Shown here in pieces: positions 44,104 through 55,854 of a stretch of DNA of 64,000 nt; position 1 is the stretch's first letter, and the number at the start of each line of letters is the position of its first letter. The DNA is from Gemmatimonadota bacterium. GTDB lineage: Bacteria; Gemmatimonadota; Gemmatimonadetes; Gemmatimonadales; GWC2-71-9. Under the pieces are notes generated by a model. That model did no database searches. It saw only the letters and a program-made list of their open reading frames with translations, and was not told where the DNA came from. The position numbers and the translations under genes were made by a program. The DNA lies in NCBI GenBank assembly GCA_009692115.1, contig SHZU01000002.1, positions 1-64,000 on the forward strand, in the 5' to 3' direction.

Positions 44104-45351
44104 CTATCCGCCGCGCTCCGCGAGGGCTGCCTCGATGCTCGACAGAGTCGGCTCGACCTCCCGGATATCGGTTTGCTGGTTCTTGAGCAGGATTTCCGGG
44201 TCCTTGAGGATGTTACCTGTGAGGACGGCGGCCACCTCGTCGTTGGCTCCGATTACCCCTTCGGCTACCAGCCGCTGGACCCCGGCCACCGAGGCGGCAC
44301 TGGCCGGTTCGCACCCGACCCCGGCCCGATCGATGACCCGTTTGGCCGCGAGAATCTCCTCGTCGCTGACGGTGGCGACCACCCCCCGGGTGGCCCGCAT
44401 GGCCGCCACCGCCCGGAAATGCGAGGCGGGGTTCCCGATCCGAATCGCCGTGGCAACGGTTTCCGCCTCGACCTGGTACCGAGTGGCAAAGTCGCCCCGG
44501 AAACTCTCCGCAAACGGCGCTGCCCCCTCGGCCTGGATTGCCGCGAGCCGCGGAATCCGGTCGATCAGCCCCAGGGCCTTGGCCTGCACGAGGGCGGCCC
44601 CGAACGCTGAGGTATTCCCGAGGTTGCCGGCCGGGAGGACGATCCAATCCGGGGCCCGCCACCCGAGGTCCTCGAGCAGCTCGAAGACGATCGATTTCTG
44701 ACCGGCCAGCCGGAATGGGTTGATGCTGTTGACCAAGTAGAGCCCGAGCCGCCGGCTGGCCTGATCGATCAGCGTTAGGCAAGCATCGAAATCGTCCCGG
44801 ACCGCCAGGATCGTGGCGCCATAGGCTACCGTCTGGGCCAGCTTGCCTAGCGCCGTCTTCCCGGCCGGGATCAACACGACGCCAGTCATCCCGGCCTGGG
44901 CGGCATAGGCGGCCAAGGAGGCCGAGGTATTGCCGGTCGAGGCACAAGCCACCCCCTGCATTCCGAGCCGGCGGGCGTGGCTGACGGCAACCGTCATGCC
45001 GCGGTCCTTGAAGGACCCGGTCGGGTTCATGCCCTCATGCTTGAGGACCAGCCGCCGACAACCGGCCCACTCCGCCACCCGCTCGCGGGACACCAGCGGC
45101 GTATTCCCCTCGGGAAATGAGACGACATCTTCGTCCCGCATCTCGGGGAACACCAACTCGCGAAACCGCCACACCCCGGACCGGCTGAGGGGACCCGGAT
45201 GCCGGCGTCCATCGGCAAATCGGGCCGCCACGTCGTCCGATTCATCGTCCCGCCCGACGGCCAGCAGTCCCTGACACCGGTCGCATCGGGTGATCGGAGC
45301 GAACAGATCGAACCGGGCGTCGCAGTCGTCACACTGGAGCCAGCCGCTCAT
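44104..45351 (-). CDS. thrC: Threonine synthase
   Basis: PLP enzyme making L-threonine from O-phospho-L-homoserine, 415 aa. The N-terminus carries a Cys4 zinc-ribbon-like element (LQCDDCDARFD; TRCDRCQGLL), as in the short bacterial/archaeal class. PLP lysine is in NPTGSFKDRGMTVAVSHA; the phosphate-binding loop is STGNTSASLAAYAA; a late VVATVSDEEILAAKR is typical. The start overlaps the thrB stop by ATGA (45348-45351). A CGTTAGGC octamer occurs inside the gene (44773-44780) on the non-coding strand. Confidence 0.95.
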   Translation of the reverse strand: MSGWLQCDDCDARFDLFAPITRCDRCQGLLAVGRDDESDDVAARFADGRRHPGPLSRSGVWRFRELVFPEMRDEDVVSFPEGNTPLVSRERVAEWAGCRRLVLKHEGMNPTGSFKDRGMTVAVSHARRLGMQGVACASTGNTSASLAAYAAQAGMTGVVLIPAGKTALGKLAQTVAYGATILAVRDDFDACLTLIDQASRRLGLYLVNSINPFRLAGQKSIVFELLEDLGWRAPDWIVLPAGNLGNTSAFGAALVQAKALGLIDRIPRLAAIQAEGAAPFAESFRGDFATRYQVEAETVATAIRIGNPASHFRAVAAMRATRGVVATVSDEEILAAKRVIDRAGVGCEPASAASVAGVQRLVAEGVIGANDEVAAVLTGNILKDPEILLKNQQTDIREVEPTLSSIEAALAERGG

Positions 45352-46304
45352 CGAAGCACCCGGGCGCCGGCCAAGTCGGGCACCGTCAGCCGGATCTCGG
45401 TCCGGTACCCGGCCCTGGCGTAGGCACCCCGGATCGCGACGCCCACGGCCGCGGCTGTCCGGCGGCTCGATGCGATGGCGAACAACGTCGGCCCGCTCCC
45501 CGAGATCGAACACCCAAGGGCCCCGGCCCGGAGGGCGGCCCGCTTGGCCGCGACGAAACCGGGGAGCGACGGGGCCCGGGCTGGTTCGGCGATCCGGTCG
45601 TCGATCGAGCGGCCGAACAACGGGAGGTCGTTTCGGTAGGCGGCGGCGACCATCGCCGCCACCGTGGCCGCCTGATGGAGCGCCGTGGCCCGGTCAATGT
45701 CGTTAGGCAGCAAGGCCCGCCCCCGTTTGGTGGCGAGTTGGTAGTCGGGCTTGGCCAGCACGATGTGCATCCGGGTGGGAGTGGGAAGGCACACGACATC
45801 GAGCGGGTCGAGCGCCCGAATCAGAACTAAACCACCCAGCAGGGCCGGGGCGATGTTGTCGAGGTGCCGGCCGGCCAGTTTCGATTCGGCCGCCAACGCG
45901 GCCAGCAGCAGGCCGTCAGCTCCGAGCGGCGATCCCATCAGGACGTTGGCGGCGACCGCCCCCGCCACCGCTGACGCCGCGCTGCCTCCCTGGCCTCCGG
46001 AAAGCGGCAGGCCCTTCTCGAGCCAAATGGCCATCCCGACCTCGCCCCCCTGTCCGGCCAACCGGATCGCCGCCCGGGCCGCAATCGCCGAGGCGTGGTG
46101 ACTGGCGGCCTTCGGGAGGTCGGGGTGGCCCGGGTCGCGAATCTCGACTCGCCGGCCGGGGATTCGTTCTGCCCGGACGGTGTCGCCCAGCCCGCGAACC
46201 GCCAAGCCGAGAATGTCCAACCCGGGCCCGACGTTGCCGATCGAACCGGGGACGAAGACGCGCACGCGGGTCGGTGGAGGCCGCAATCGGGAGGAGGTTC
46301 GCAC
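45348..46304 (-). CDS. thrB: Homoserine kinase
   Basis: GHMP-family kinase of about 318 aa phosphorylating homoserine, the step before ThrC. Features are FVPGSIGNVGPGLDILGLAV (N-terminal substrate loop), the ATP loop LPLSGGQGGSAASAVAG (GHMP motif 2, with GG-Q-GGSAAS in place of the commoner GLGSSAA) and GALGCSISGSGPTLFA (motif 3). Start taken at GTG 46304, just after the gene-free divergent region. A GTG nearer FVPGS is also possible. A palindrome GAAAGT-CC-ACTTTC (46332-46345) lies between it and pntAA and could be an operator. Confidence 0.92.
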   Translation of the reverse strand: MRTSSRLRPPPTRVRVFVPGSIGNVGPGLDILGLAVRGLGDTVRAERIPGRRVEIRDPGHPDLPKAASHHASAIAARAAIRLAGQGGEVGMAIWLEKGLPLSGGQGGSAASAVAGAVAANVLMGSPLGADGLLLAALAAESKLAGRHLDNIAPALLGGLVLIRALDPLDVVCLPTPTRMHIVLAKPDYQLATKRGRALLPNDIDRATALHQAATVAAMVAAAYRNDLPLFGRSIDDRIAEPARAPSLPGFVAAKRAALRAGALGCSISGSGPTLFAIASSRRTAAAVGVAIRGAYARAGYRTEIRLTVPDLAGARVLR

Positions 46305-46444
46305 CGCCCGATGTTAATGGATCGGCCAGCGGAAAGTCCACTTTCGGGCGGGCCGCTTGGAGTGTACATTCGCGACCGAAGGTCTACCCCGGCCCCAGCA
46401 TGCAAAGACCGGGGCTCCGTTGCACCGACGTCGAGTGAGGTCTG

Positions 46445-47551
46445 ATGCGAATTGGTGTCCTCCGGGAAACGGCCGGCAGTGAGCGGCGCGTGGCCCTGAT
46501 TCCCGCAACGGTTCAGAAGCTCGTTCAGTGGCAGCATGACGTCGTGGTCGAACGCGAGGCCGGATCGGCTGCCTTCTTTCCCGATCAGTTGTATCGCGAG
46601 GCGGGCGCCACCATCGCCGATGGTCCCAGTGCCGCATCAGACGGGGCCGATCTCGTCATCAAGGTCCAGCCCCCGACCGCCGATCAGGTCAAGGGTTTCC
46701 GAAGCGGATCGGTCCTGATCTCGCTCCTGGCACCCCATGCGAACGGGCCGCTGCTCGATCAACTTGCGGTTGCCGGGGTGTCGGCCCTCTGTCTCGAGTT
46801 GGTCCCGCGGACCACCAAAGCCCAATCCATGGACGTCCTGTCCTCGCAGGCAACGGTGGCCGGGTATCAGGCCGTCCTGATCGGAGCCTCCCGCATGGGC
46901 CGGATGCTGCCCATGCTGACCACCGCCGCTGGGACGCTGACCCCCGGCAAGGCCTTTGTGCTCGGAGCCGGCGTGGCCGGCCTGCAGGCCATCGCGACGG
47001 CCCGGCGATTGGGTGCGGTGGTCTCCGCCTTTGACGTCCGGGCCGTCGTCAAAGAGCAAGTCCAGAGCTTGGGTGCCAGTTTCGTCGAGACCGAGGCCAA
47101 GGCGGAGGGAGCCGGCGGGTACGCCAAAGAGCTGGCCGCCGACCAGCAGGCCCTCGTTTTGGCAACCATCGGTGGGCACATCACGAGCATGGACTTGGTC
47201 ATCGCCACCGCGGCCATTCCGGGCAAGCCGGCGCCGCGCTTGATCACCAGGGCCATGGTGGAGTCGATGAAGCCGGGGTCGGTCATCGTCGATCTGTCGG
47301 CGGAAAGCGGGGGGAACTGTGAATTGACTCGACTGGGCGAGAAGGTGTCGGTTCACGGCGTTACCATTCTTGGACCGAAAAACGTCGCCGGCATGTTGCC
47401 GAATCACGCCAGTTTCATGTTCAGCAAGAACATCCAGTCCCTCCTCGAATATGCCATTAAGGACGGCGGTCTCACCGTCGATCTCGAGGACACCATCGTC
47501 GGCCCCATGTGCGTGACCCACGCGGGCGCCGTGCGCTATGGGGGCCGCTAA
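46445..47551 (+). CDS. pntAA: NAD(P) transhydrogenase subunit alpha part 1 (domain I)
   Basis: 368-aa soluble NAD(H)-binding component of the proton-translocating transhydrogenase. Signatures are RIGVLRETAGSERRVALIP at the start, VLGAGVAGLQAIATARRLGA (Rossmann), the mobile-loop region with GGYAKELAADQQ, and PGSVIVDLSAESGGNCELT. In the split arrangement pntAA is normally followed by pntAB (membrane) and pntB (NADP-binding); here the next gene is a sigma factor. The membrane and NADP components must be elsewhere, or the gene is an orphan. No strong Shine-Dalgarno is seen before the ATG at 46445 (TGAGGTCTG). Confidence 0.93.
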   Translation: MRIGVLRETAGSERRVALIPATVQKLVQWQHDVVVEREAGSAAFFPDQLYREAGATIADGPSAASDGADLVIKVQPPTADQVKGFRSGSVLISLLAPHANGPLLDQLAVAGVSALCLELVPRTTKAQSMDVLSSQATVAGYQAVLIGASRMGRMLPMLTTAAGTLTPGKAFVLGAGVAGLQAIATARRLGAVVSAFDVRAVVKEQVQSLGASFVETEAKAEGAGGYAKELAADQQALVLATIGGHITSMDLVIATAAIPGKPAPRLITRAMVESMKPGSVIVDLSAESGGNCELTRLGEKVSVHGVTILGPKNVAGMLPNHASFMFSKNIQSLLEYAIKDGGLTVDLEDTIVGPMCVTHAGAVRYGGR

Positions 47552-47736
47552 GCCTGGCCCCCAGACTGGAGCGTGGGTTACCGCCCGGCCAGCCGACGTC
47601 TCCTTTTCGTCGAATCCCGGGCGGGGTCACGGCGTAGTTGGGAGGGTCGGGCGGCCATTTGGCAATGCCGACTAAGATATTCTGAGTTGCCGGGCCTTTC
47701 TGCAACCCCATGTCCCTGGACGGTTTACCTAAGTGA

Positions 47737-47765
47737 TTGAATTTTTTGGCTTTAGGTAGTATATT
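47737..47765 (+). promoter_or_regulatory. Strong sigma-70-type promoter of the sigma factor gene
   Basis: TTGAAT (47737-47742) and TATATT (47760-47765) with a 17-base spacer, inside the most AT-rich patch of the window. Transcription would start near 47772, giving a leader of about 75 nt. The stretch 47552-47736 upstream holds nothing else recognised. Confidence 0.8.
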
Positions 47766-47846
47766 GGCGCGCCGAAGAGGACGAACGTTTTCGGATGGTT
47801 TTCGGGATCTTCGGGGGCAGTTTCCTTTTACTGTGTGGAGGACCTA

Positions 47847-48737
47847 GTGACTCTTCCTCGTGCGAAGCGCCGAGCGGCTCGTCCTGCTCAGATCGCCCGT
47901 GCGGTGGACGAGGGCCGCGAGAGCCTCGACCTCTACCTGGACGAAATTTCCCGAGTACCGCTGCTCAGCCGAGACGAGGAAATGGAACTCGCTCGCAAGG
48001 CGTTTCGGGGTAATATCGTCGCCCAGGAAAAGTTGGCTCGTCATAACGTGCGGTTCGTCGTGTCGGTCGCTAAAAAATTCCAGAACCGGGGAGTTCCGCT
48101 CGTCGACTTGATCGGCGAGGGCAACCTCGGGCTGATGACTGCGGCCCGGAAGTTCGATCCGGATCGCGGCGTCAAGTTCATTTCGTATGCGGTGTGGTGG
48201 ATTCGTCAGGCGGTCCAAGCCGCGATCGCCCGTCATGGGCGGCCGGTTCGGGTGCCGCTCAACCGAACCGCGGATCTCTCGCGGCTCGGCCGGACCACGA
48301 CGCTCCTCAAGGAACGTCTCGGCCGGATGCCGACCACCGAAGAATTGGCCCGCGCCACCGGCTTGACGCCGGAAGCGGTTCGGAGCCTGAGCGCGCTCAA
48401 TTCCGAAGCCGTTCGCCTCGACCACCCCACCCGGGACGGCGATGGCAACGAGCGGATGGAGCGGTTCGCGGCCACCGATCAGGAAGGCACTGACAGCTCC
48501 ACGTTGGCCAACAGCCAGAGCAACGACATCGAGGCGGCCTTGGCGACGTTGCCACCGCGCGATGCCAAAGTACTGCGGCTCTATTTCGGCCTCGAAGACG
48601 GCAACAGCCGGACCCTCGAGGAAATCGGTCGGATGATGGGAGTCACTCGCGAGCGGATTCGTCAACTCCGCGACCGGGCCCTCCAACGGCTTCGCGAAGG
48701 CGAAACCGGAGACCGCCTCAAGGACCTCGTCGCCTAA
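47847..48737 (+). CDS. RNA polymerase sigma factor, sigma-70 family (short RpoD/group 2 type)
   Basis: 296-aa sigma factor without region 1.1. Region 1.2 is LDLYLDEISRVPLLSRDEE. Region 2 has HNVRFVVSVAKKFQNRG, LIGEGNLGLMTAARKFD and KFISYAVWWIRQAVQAAI (-10 recognition). Region 3 has GRMPTTEELARATGLTPE. Region 4 has LPPRDAKVLRLYFGLEDG and EIGRMMGVTRERIRQLRDRA (-35 helix-turn-helix). Start at GTG 47847, with GGAGG at 47837-47841. Short primary sigma factors of this size occur in Bacteroidota-type lineages, so this could be the housekeeping sigma; a group 2 alternative cannot be excluded. A perfect 18-bp terminator follows. Confidence 0.92.
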   Translation: MTLPRAKRRAARPAQIARAVDEGRESLDLYLDEISRVPLLSRDEEMELARKAFRGNIVAQEKLARHNVRFVVSVAKKFQNRGVPLVDLIGEGNLGLMTAARKFDPDRGVKFISYAVWWIRQAVQAAIARHGRPVRVPLNRTADLSRLGRTTTLLKERLGRMPTTEELARATGLTPEAVRSLSALNSEAVRLDHPTRDGDGNERMERFAATDQEGTDSSTLANSQSNDIEAALATLPPRDAKVLRLYFGLEDGNSRTLEEIGRMMGVTRERIRQLRDRALQRLREGETGDRLKDLVA

Positions 48738-48758
48738 CCGACCCGAGTCCATCAAGCA

Positions 48759-48800
48759 AAAGACAGTGAGGGGAGCCGAAACGCTCCCCTCACTGTCTTT
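48759..48800. terminator. Bidirectional terminator between sigma factor and aconitase genes
   Basis: 18-bp perfect stem, AAAGACAGTGAGGGGAGC (48759-48776) with its complement at 48783-48800, loop CGAAAC, A-run before and T-run after. It serves both convergent genes. Confidence 0.95.
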
Positions 48801-48802
48801 CC

Positions 48803-48823
48803 GCCGAGTGCCGAGTGCCGAGC
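48803..48823. repeat. GCCGAGY heptamer array, 3 units
   Basis: GCCGAGT GCCGAGT GCCGAGC directly after the shared terminator and one base from the acnA stop codon (48825-48827). Confidence 0.85.
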
Positions 48824-48824
48824 T

Positions 48825-51491
<2,667 letters not shown>

Positions 51492-51584
51492 TTGGAAACC
51501 TGGTGGTAGCGATCAATTGTCAGGGACAGTGGAGCCGGCCGTACTCGATATCTGTCCGAGCGAAAGATAGCCAAGGAGGGCCGT

Positions 51585-51905
51585 ACGAGCGGAACGACGC
51601 CGGTCCCCGCCGCGATCACTCGGCGTGATGATGGAATCCTGCTCCAATGGGTACGGGGTGGCGCCGTTGCCAGGCTCGCTGCCCGGGGGCTCCGGCTGGC
51701 GTGCCCGTGCGCGCAGTGCGTGGATGAAATGTCCGGTCGCCCGATCCTCGATCCCACGGTCGTCCCCGACGATGTTCGGCCGGTCCATCTGGCCTTGGTG
51801 GGGGCCTATGGGCTCAGGATCAATTGGAGCGACGGGCACGCCACCGGCATTTATACCTTCGACTTCCTCCGTCGTCACCCGGAGGCCGCCGCGGCAACCC
51901 CATGA
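51585..51905 (+). CDS. DUF971 (gamma-butyrobetaine hydroxylase-like N-terminal domain) protein, apparent ACG start
   Basis: About 106 aa. The family hallmark ARGLRLACPCAQCVDEMSGR lies in the first half, followed by VHLALVGAYGLRINWSDGHA and YTFDFLRR at the end. These small proteins are found alone or next to iron-sulfur assembly genes; their function is not firmly known. In frame there is no ATG, GTG or TTG before the conserved AITRRDDGILLQW. The only position matching the excellent AAGGAGG (51573-51579) is ACG at 51585, giving (M)SGTTPVPAAITRRDD. Either a rare ACG start or a sequencing change of ATG. A GTG inside the conserved region (51720) is too late. The stop overlaps the next ATG (ATGA). 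Confidence 0.7.
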   Translation, partial: TSGTTPVPAAITRRDDGILLQWVRGGAVARLAARGLRLACPCAQCVDEMSGRPILDPTVVPDDVRPVHLALVGAYGLRINWSDGHATGIYTFDFLRRHPEAAAATP

Positions 51906-52213
51906 ACATCGGCCGGAGTTACTGGATCTTGATCTGGTACGGCATCCTGACCCTCGGCGTGGTCGGGTTGTTAGCCGCCCTCTATTGGGGTCGCCGGACC
52001 CGGGGCAAGAATCTCGACGAGATTCTTTGGGTCATCGGAACGACCACGATTTCCCTGGGTATGCTTCTCCTGCTCAACCGAATGGCTGGCGGGGCTGCCC
52101 AGACCCTGCTGCTGGCGGCCTTGGTGAGTTTCGTGCTGGCCTTCATCGTCGGCCGTCGTCGTGAACTTCCTCTCCCAGAAGACAATCCCGGCGGCGACGA
52201 AGATGCGGAGTAA
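51902..52213 (+). CDS. Hypothetical three-helix membrane protein
   Basis: 103 aa with three predicted transmembrane helices (SYWILIWYGILTLGVVGLLA; ILWVIGTTTISLGMLLLL; TLLLAALVSFVLAFIVG) and a charged C-terminus (RRRELPLPEDNPGGDEDAE). No family is recognised. The ATG overlaps the DUF971 stop, and its own 3' end overlaps the PIG-L start by 11 bases, so all three are co-translated. Confidence 0.72.
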   Translation: MNIGRSYWILIWYGILTLGVVGLLAALYWGRRTRGKNLDEILWVIGTTTISLGMLLLLNRMAGGAAQTLLLAALVSFVLAFIVGRRRELPLPEDNPGGDEDAE

Positions 52214-54608
52214 GGGGCCGCTCCTGGCCTTGCTGGTCATCGGCTGGATCCAATCATCGTCGGCTCAGATCGTCGGCCCCTCGACCGGGGGAACCGCCGG
52301 CGTGGCGCAGGCCGTTCGAATGCTTGGCCACACCAAGCGGGTCTTGATGATCGCGGCCCACCCCGACGATGAGGACACCGAGCTGCTCACCTATCTGGTC
52401 CGACGGGAGGGGGCGGTCGCCGCCTACCTCTCCTTGACCCGAGGCGAGGGCGGGCAGAACCTGATCGGTCCCGAGCTCGGGGAAGCGTTGGGCTTGCTCC
52501 GTTCGGAAGAACTCTTGGCGGCCCGCGGTCTTGACGGGGCTCGCCAGTACTTCACCCGGGCCTTCGACTTCGGGTACTCGAAGACCCTCGGCGAGGCGCT
52601 GACCTTCTGGCCTCGGGATAGCCTGCTCAAGGACGTGGTCCGGATCGTTCGTCGATTCCGTCCTCAGATCATGGTCTCGATCTTCTCGGGCACTCAGAGG
52701 GACGGCCACGGTCAACATCAAGCAGCCGGCTGGGCGGCCCAGGAGGCCTTCAGGGCCGCCGCAGACCCCACCTGGTTTCCCGAGCTCGAGCACGAGGGGC
52801 TCCGCCCTTGGCGGCCTCTCAAGCTCTATCGCTCGGCCCGATTCGACACCACCGGCACCGCGTTGATGCTCGAGGGGGGCACCCTCGACCCAGAGGTCGG
52901 CCAGTCGGTCCATCAGATCGCGATGCGGGGGCGGAGTCTCCACCGTTCCCAGGACATGGGAGTGCTCCAGGAAGTTGGGCCGAGCCCGATCCGGCTGGCC
53001 TTGGTTGAGGATCGCACTAAAACCGGCCCAGAGCTGTTTGCCGGGATCGATACGCTGCCTCCCCGCTCGGGAACTCAAGAAAGCCGCGAGCTCGAACCGT
53101 TTGCCGCCGTCGCCGCGGCCGCGAACGCCGGGGTGGTGGTCGACGCGATTGCCGAGGAGTCGCGCCTGGTGGGGGGACAGTCGGTTCGGCTCCGGCTCTC
53201 AACGTGGAACGCTGGCACTAGGCCGGTTCGGGTTCGCTCCGGGCTCCGGGCGCCGGCCGGATGGTTGGCCACCGGCCCGTGTCTCGGGGCGGAGCAGGCG
53301 ATTCTGCCGGGTCAGGTGAGCCATTGCTCGATTGACCTCGTGGTGGGCCTGGGCACCCCTCCGACGGCGCCGTACTTCCTCCGCGAAGCTCGGCTGGGGG
53401 CTTGGCATCGGTGGGCTGGACCGGCGACGGGATTCGGGGATCCGTTTGATCCGCCGGACCTCGTCGGCCAATTCGACCTGGTGCTTGAGGACGGCCGGCA
53501 GATCACCCTGCGCCGGGAGGTCTTCCATCGGTTTCGGGATCAAGCGATCGGCGAGGTCCGGCGCCCGATTGGGGTCGTGCCCCGAGTCGACGTCCAGGTG
53601 GCGCCGTCAATCAAGGTTTGGCCGGTCGACCGGATCGGTCCCCAGGCTCTGACCGTGGCACTCCATCATGCCGGGGCTGATTCAACCTTCGGCACCGTGG
53701 CCCTTGACCTGCCGCTGGGCTGGCCACCGGTGGAGCCGCAATCGTTCAGTCTGGTTCACCCGGAAGAGCGTCGAACCTACACCTTTTTGCTCAAGGCCCC
53801 ATCGTCCCTCGAGCCGGGCGACTACGTGGTTCGGGCGGTGGTCCGGGACCAGGCCGGCAACCGCTATGAAGAGGGTGCAGTGTCTGTCACTTATCCACAC
53901 ATTCGCGCTCGGTCATTCCAGGTGGCAGCCATAGTGACTATACGAGTCAAGGCGTTATCGCTGCCAGCCGATCGACTCATCGGCTACGTCCTGGGGGCGG
54001 CTGACAAGGTCCCGGAGGCCCTCCGGAGCGCCGGAGTTGGGGTTGAAATCCTGGACGCCGCGGCCTTGGAGCAAGGGGACCTCAGCCGCTTCCGCACCAT
54101 CGTGGTTGGGAGCCGGGCCTATGAGATCGATCCGGCGTTGGTTCTGAACAACGGCCGGCTCCTGGACTATGTCCGGTTGGGTGGCCACTTGATCGTTCAG
54201 TACCAGCAGCACGCCTTCTTCAGCGGGGGGTACGCCCCCTATCCCATGACCGTGGCGCTCCAGCACGACCGGGTGACCGACGAGCGGGCCCCGGTGCGGG
54301 TCCTGGTGCCAGCCGATCCGATCTTTCGGGGTCCGAACCGCCTGGGGCCGGCGGATTGGGATGGCTGGGTCCAAGAGCGGGGGCTTTATTTTCCGCGCAC
54401 CTGGGATGCTCGGTATCAGTCGTTGATTGAGACCGGCGATCCCGGCGAGGTGCCGCTGCGCGGCGGGCTCCTGGTGGCTCAAGTGGGCAAGGGAACCTAT
54501 GTCTACAGCGGATTGGCCTTCTTCCGCCAGCTGACCGCGGGTGTCAGTGGGGCCTTGCGGCTCTTTCTCAACCTCGTGGCCGTGGAGTCGCGTGCCGCCG
54601 TTCCATAG
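52203..54608 (+). CDS. PIG-L family deacetylase, secreted, multidomain
   Basis: 801 aa with signal peptide (GPLLALLVIGWIQSSSAQ). The N-terminal 260 residues are a LmbE/PIG-L zinc deacetylase: MIAAHPDDEDTELLTYLVRR (HPDDE zinc motif) and a second ligand region SGTQRDGHGQHQAAG. The larger remainder has beta-rich domains (RLSTWNAGTRPVRVRSG; NEW3-like YVVRAVVRDQAGNRYE) and a C-terminal amidotransferase-like region (TIVVGSRAYEIDPALVLN; GLLVAQVGKGTYVYSGL). It probably removes acetyl groups from N-acetyl sugars in the periplasm. GTG at 52161 is an alternative start. Confidence 0.88.
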   Translation: MRSKGPLLALLVIGWIQSSSAQIVGPSTGGTAGVAQAVRMLGHTKRVLMIAAHPDDEDTELLTYLVRREGAVAAYLSLTRGEGGQNLIGPELGEALGLLRSEELLAARGLDGARQYFTRAFDFGYSKTLGEALTFWPRDSLLKDVVRIVRRFRPQIMVSIFSGTQRDGHGQHQAAGWAAQEAFRAAADPTWFPELEHEGLRPWRPLKLYRSARFDTTGTALMLEGGTLDPEVGQSVHQIAMRGRSLHRSQDMGVLQEVGPSPIRLALVEDRTKTGPELFAGIDTLPPRSGTQESRELEPFAAVAAAANAGVVVDAIAEESRLVGGQSVRLRLSTWNAGTRPVRVRSGLRAPAGWLATGPCLGAEQAILPGQVSHCSIDLVVGLGTPPTAPYFLREARLGAWHRWAGPATGFGDPFDPPDLVGQFDLVLEDGRQITLRREVFHRFRDQAIGEVRRPIGVVPRVDVQVAPSIKVWPVDRIGPQALTVALHHAGADSTFGTVALDLPLGWPPVEPQSFSLVHPEERRTYTFLLKAPSSLEPGDYVVRAVVRDQAGNRYEEGAVSVTYPHIRARSFQVAAIVTIRVKALSLPADRLIGYVLGAADKVPEALRSAGVGVEILDAAALEQGDLSRFRTIVVGSRAYEIDPALVLNNGRLLDYVRLGGHLIVQYQQHAFFSGGYAPYPMTVALQHDRVTDERAPVRVLVPADPIFRGPNRLGPADWDGWVQERGLYFPRTWDARYQSLIETGDPGEVPLRGGLLVAQVGKGTYVYSGLAFFRQLTAGVSGALRLFLNLVAVESRAAVP

Positions 54609-54611
54609 CGG

Positions 54612-55847
54612 GTGAGCGAGGCCTCGGGACGGGGGTTCACCACCCTCAGGGATCCGGAGTTCAAGAAGCTCTCGGTACTGATCGCAACCGCGCTGATCGA
54701 TATGCTCGGCTTCGCGATCGTCTTTCCGCTGTTGCCGTTCTATACGTTGCAGCTCAAGGCGCCGCCGGTGGCGGTTGGTTGGATCATCGCGGCGTTTTCA
54801 CTAGCGCAGATTGCCTCCGCGCCGATCTGGGGCAAGTTCTCGGACCGGCGGGGCCGCCGGCCTGCCCTCTTGGTGGGGATGTTCGCGTCGGGGATCGCCT
54901 TTCTGGTCTTTGGGTTTGCCACCTCGGTCTGGGTCCTACTCCTGTCGCGGGTGATCCAGGGCGCCGGCGGGGGCACCACGGGTGTCCTCCACGCCTATGT
55001 CGGCGACGCCATCCCACCGGAGCGGCGGGCCCAGGCGCTGGGGTGGATTTCCGCGGCCACCAACGTCGGGGTGGCGGTGGGGCCGATCATCGGGTCGTTT
55101 GCCTTCAAATTTGGAACGGCGGTGCCGGGGGTTGTTGCGGCAGCGCTCTGCTTCCTCAATCTCTTGTTTACCTGGCGGTGGTTGCCGGAGTCCCGGTCGT
55201 TCACGCCGGCCAGCGGCGTGCCGCGCCCGCGCCCGGCCGTGGCCGGGGCGCTCCTGTCGGTGGTCACCCACCCTCGGACGTTGGTCTCGCGACTGGTGTG
55301 GGTCTACGGCGCGGGGATGCTCGGCTTCTCGGCCATGACGTCGGTCTTTGCCCTGTTCCTTGGCGATCGTTTCGGGGTGACGTCGGCCAATGTCGGGTAC
55401 TTCTTCGCCTACACCGGCGCGCTCAATTTCCTGATGCGGGCGGTGGCCTTGGGTCCCATCGTTAGGCGTCTCGGCGAGGTGGGAGCCATCCGGCTGGGCA
55501 CGGTGGCGCTCGTCACGGGTCTCGTCTTGTACCCCCTGGTTCCGAGCCTCCTCATCCTGCCGTTGGTCATGCCGCTGATTCCGATCGGGACCGCCCTGAT
55601 ATTTCCGTCCACGACGGCCATGATTTCGAAAGCGTCCGATCCGTTGATCCTCGGGACGACCATGGGGGTCGCGCAGTCCTTTGCGGGCGGGGCCCGGGTT
55701 CTGGCGCCTTTGATCTCGACAGCCGTGTTTCAACGGTACGGCGCCTCAATGCCGTTCTATTTGGCGGCCGGCATTGTCGCGGGCGTCGGCCTGCTGGCCT
55801 TTCGGCTCCCCGAATCGGCCGGGCGCCTAGCCCAGGCCAAGAACTAG
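54612..55847 (+). CDS. MFS transporter, TetA-like drug:H+ antiporter family
   Basis: 411 aa with 12 predicted helices. Motif A between TM2 and TM3 is GKFSDRRGRRPALLVGM; motif C-like VGVAVGPIIGSFAF is in TM5 (antiporter signature). Begins VLIATALIDMLGFAIVFPLL, similar to the tetracycline-efflux subfamily, but the drug substrate cannot be inferred. Starts at GTG 54612, three bases after the PIG-L stop, and ends 7 bases before the M3 peptidase. A CGTTAGGC octamer lies at 55460-55467. Confidence 0.9.
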   Translation: MSEASGRGFTTLRDPEFKKLSVLIATALIDMLGFAIVFPLLPFYTLQLKAPPVAVGWIIAAFSLAQIASAPIWGKFSDRRGRRPALLVGMFASGIAFLVFGFATSVWVLLLSRVIQGAGGGTTGVLHAYVGDAIPPERRAQALGWISAATNVGVAVGPIIGSFAFKFGTAVPGVVAAALCFLNLLFTWRWLPESRSFTPASGVPRPRPAVAGALLSVVTHPRTLVSRLVWVYGAGMLGFSAMTSVFALFLGDRFGVTSANVGYFFAYTGALNFLMRAVALGPIVRRLGEVGAIRLGTVALVTGLVLYPLVPSLLILPLVMPLIPIGTALIFPSTTAMISKASDPLILGTTMGVAQSFAGGARVLAPLISTAVFQRYGASMPFYLAAGIVAGVGLLAFRLPESAGRLAQAKN

Positions 55848-55854
55848 GAGTCCC

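Noticed and set aside
46332-46345. Palindrome GAAAGT-CC-ACTTTC between thrB and pntAA as a defined operator
   Set aside because: Only 6-bp arms, no second copy found and no known regulator site recognised; kept only as a remark under thrB.
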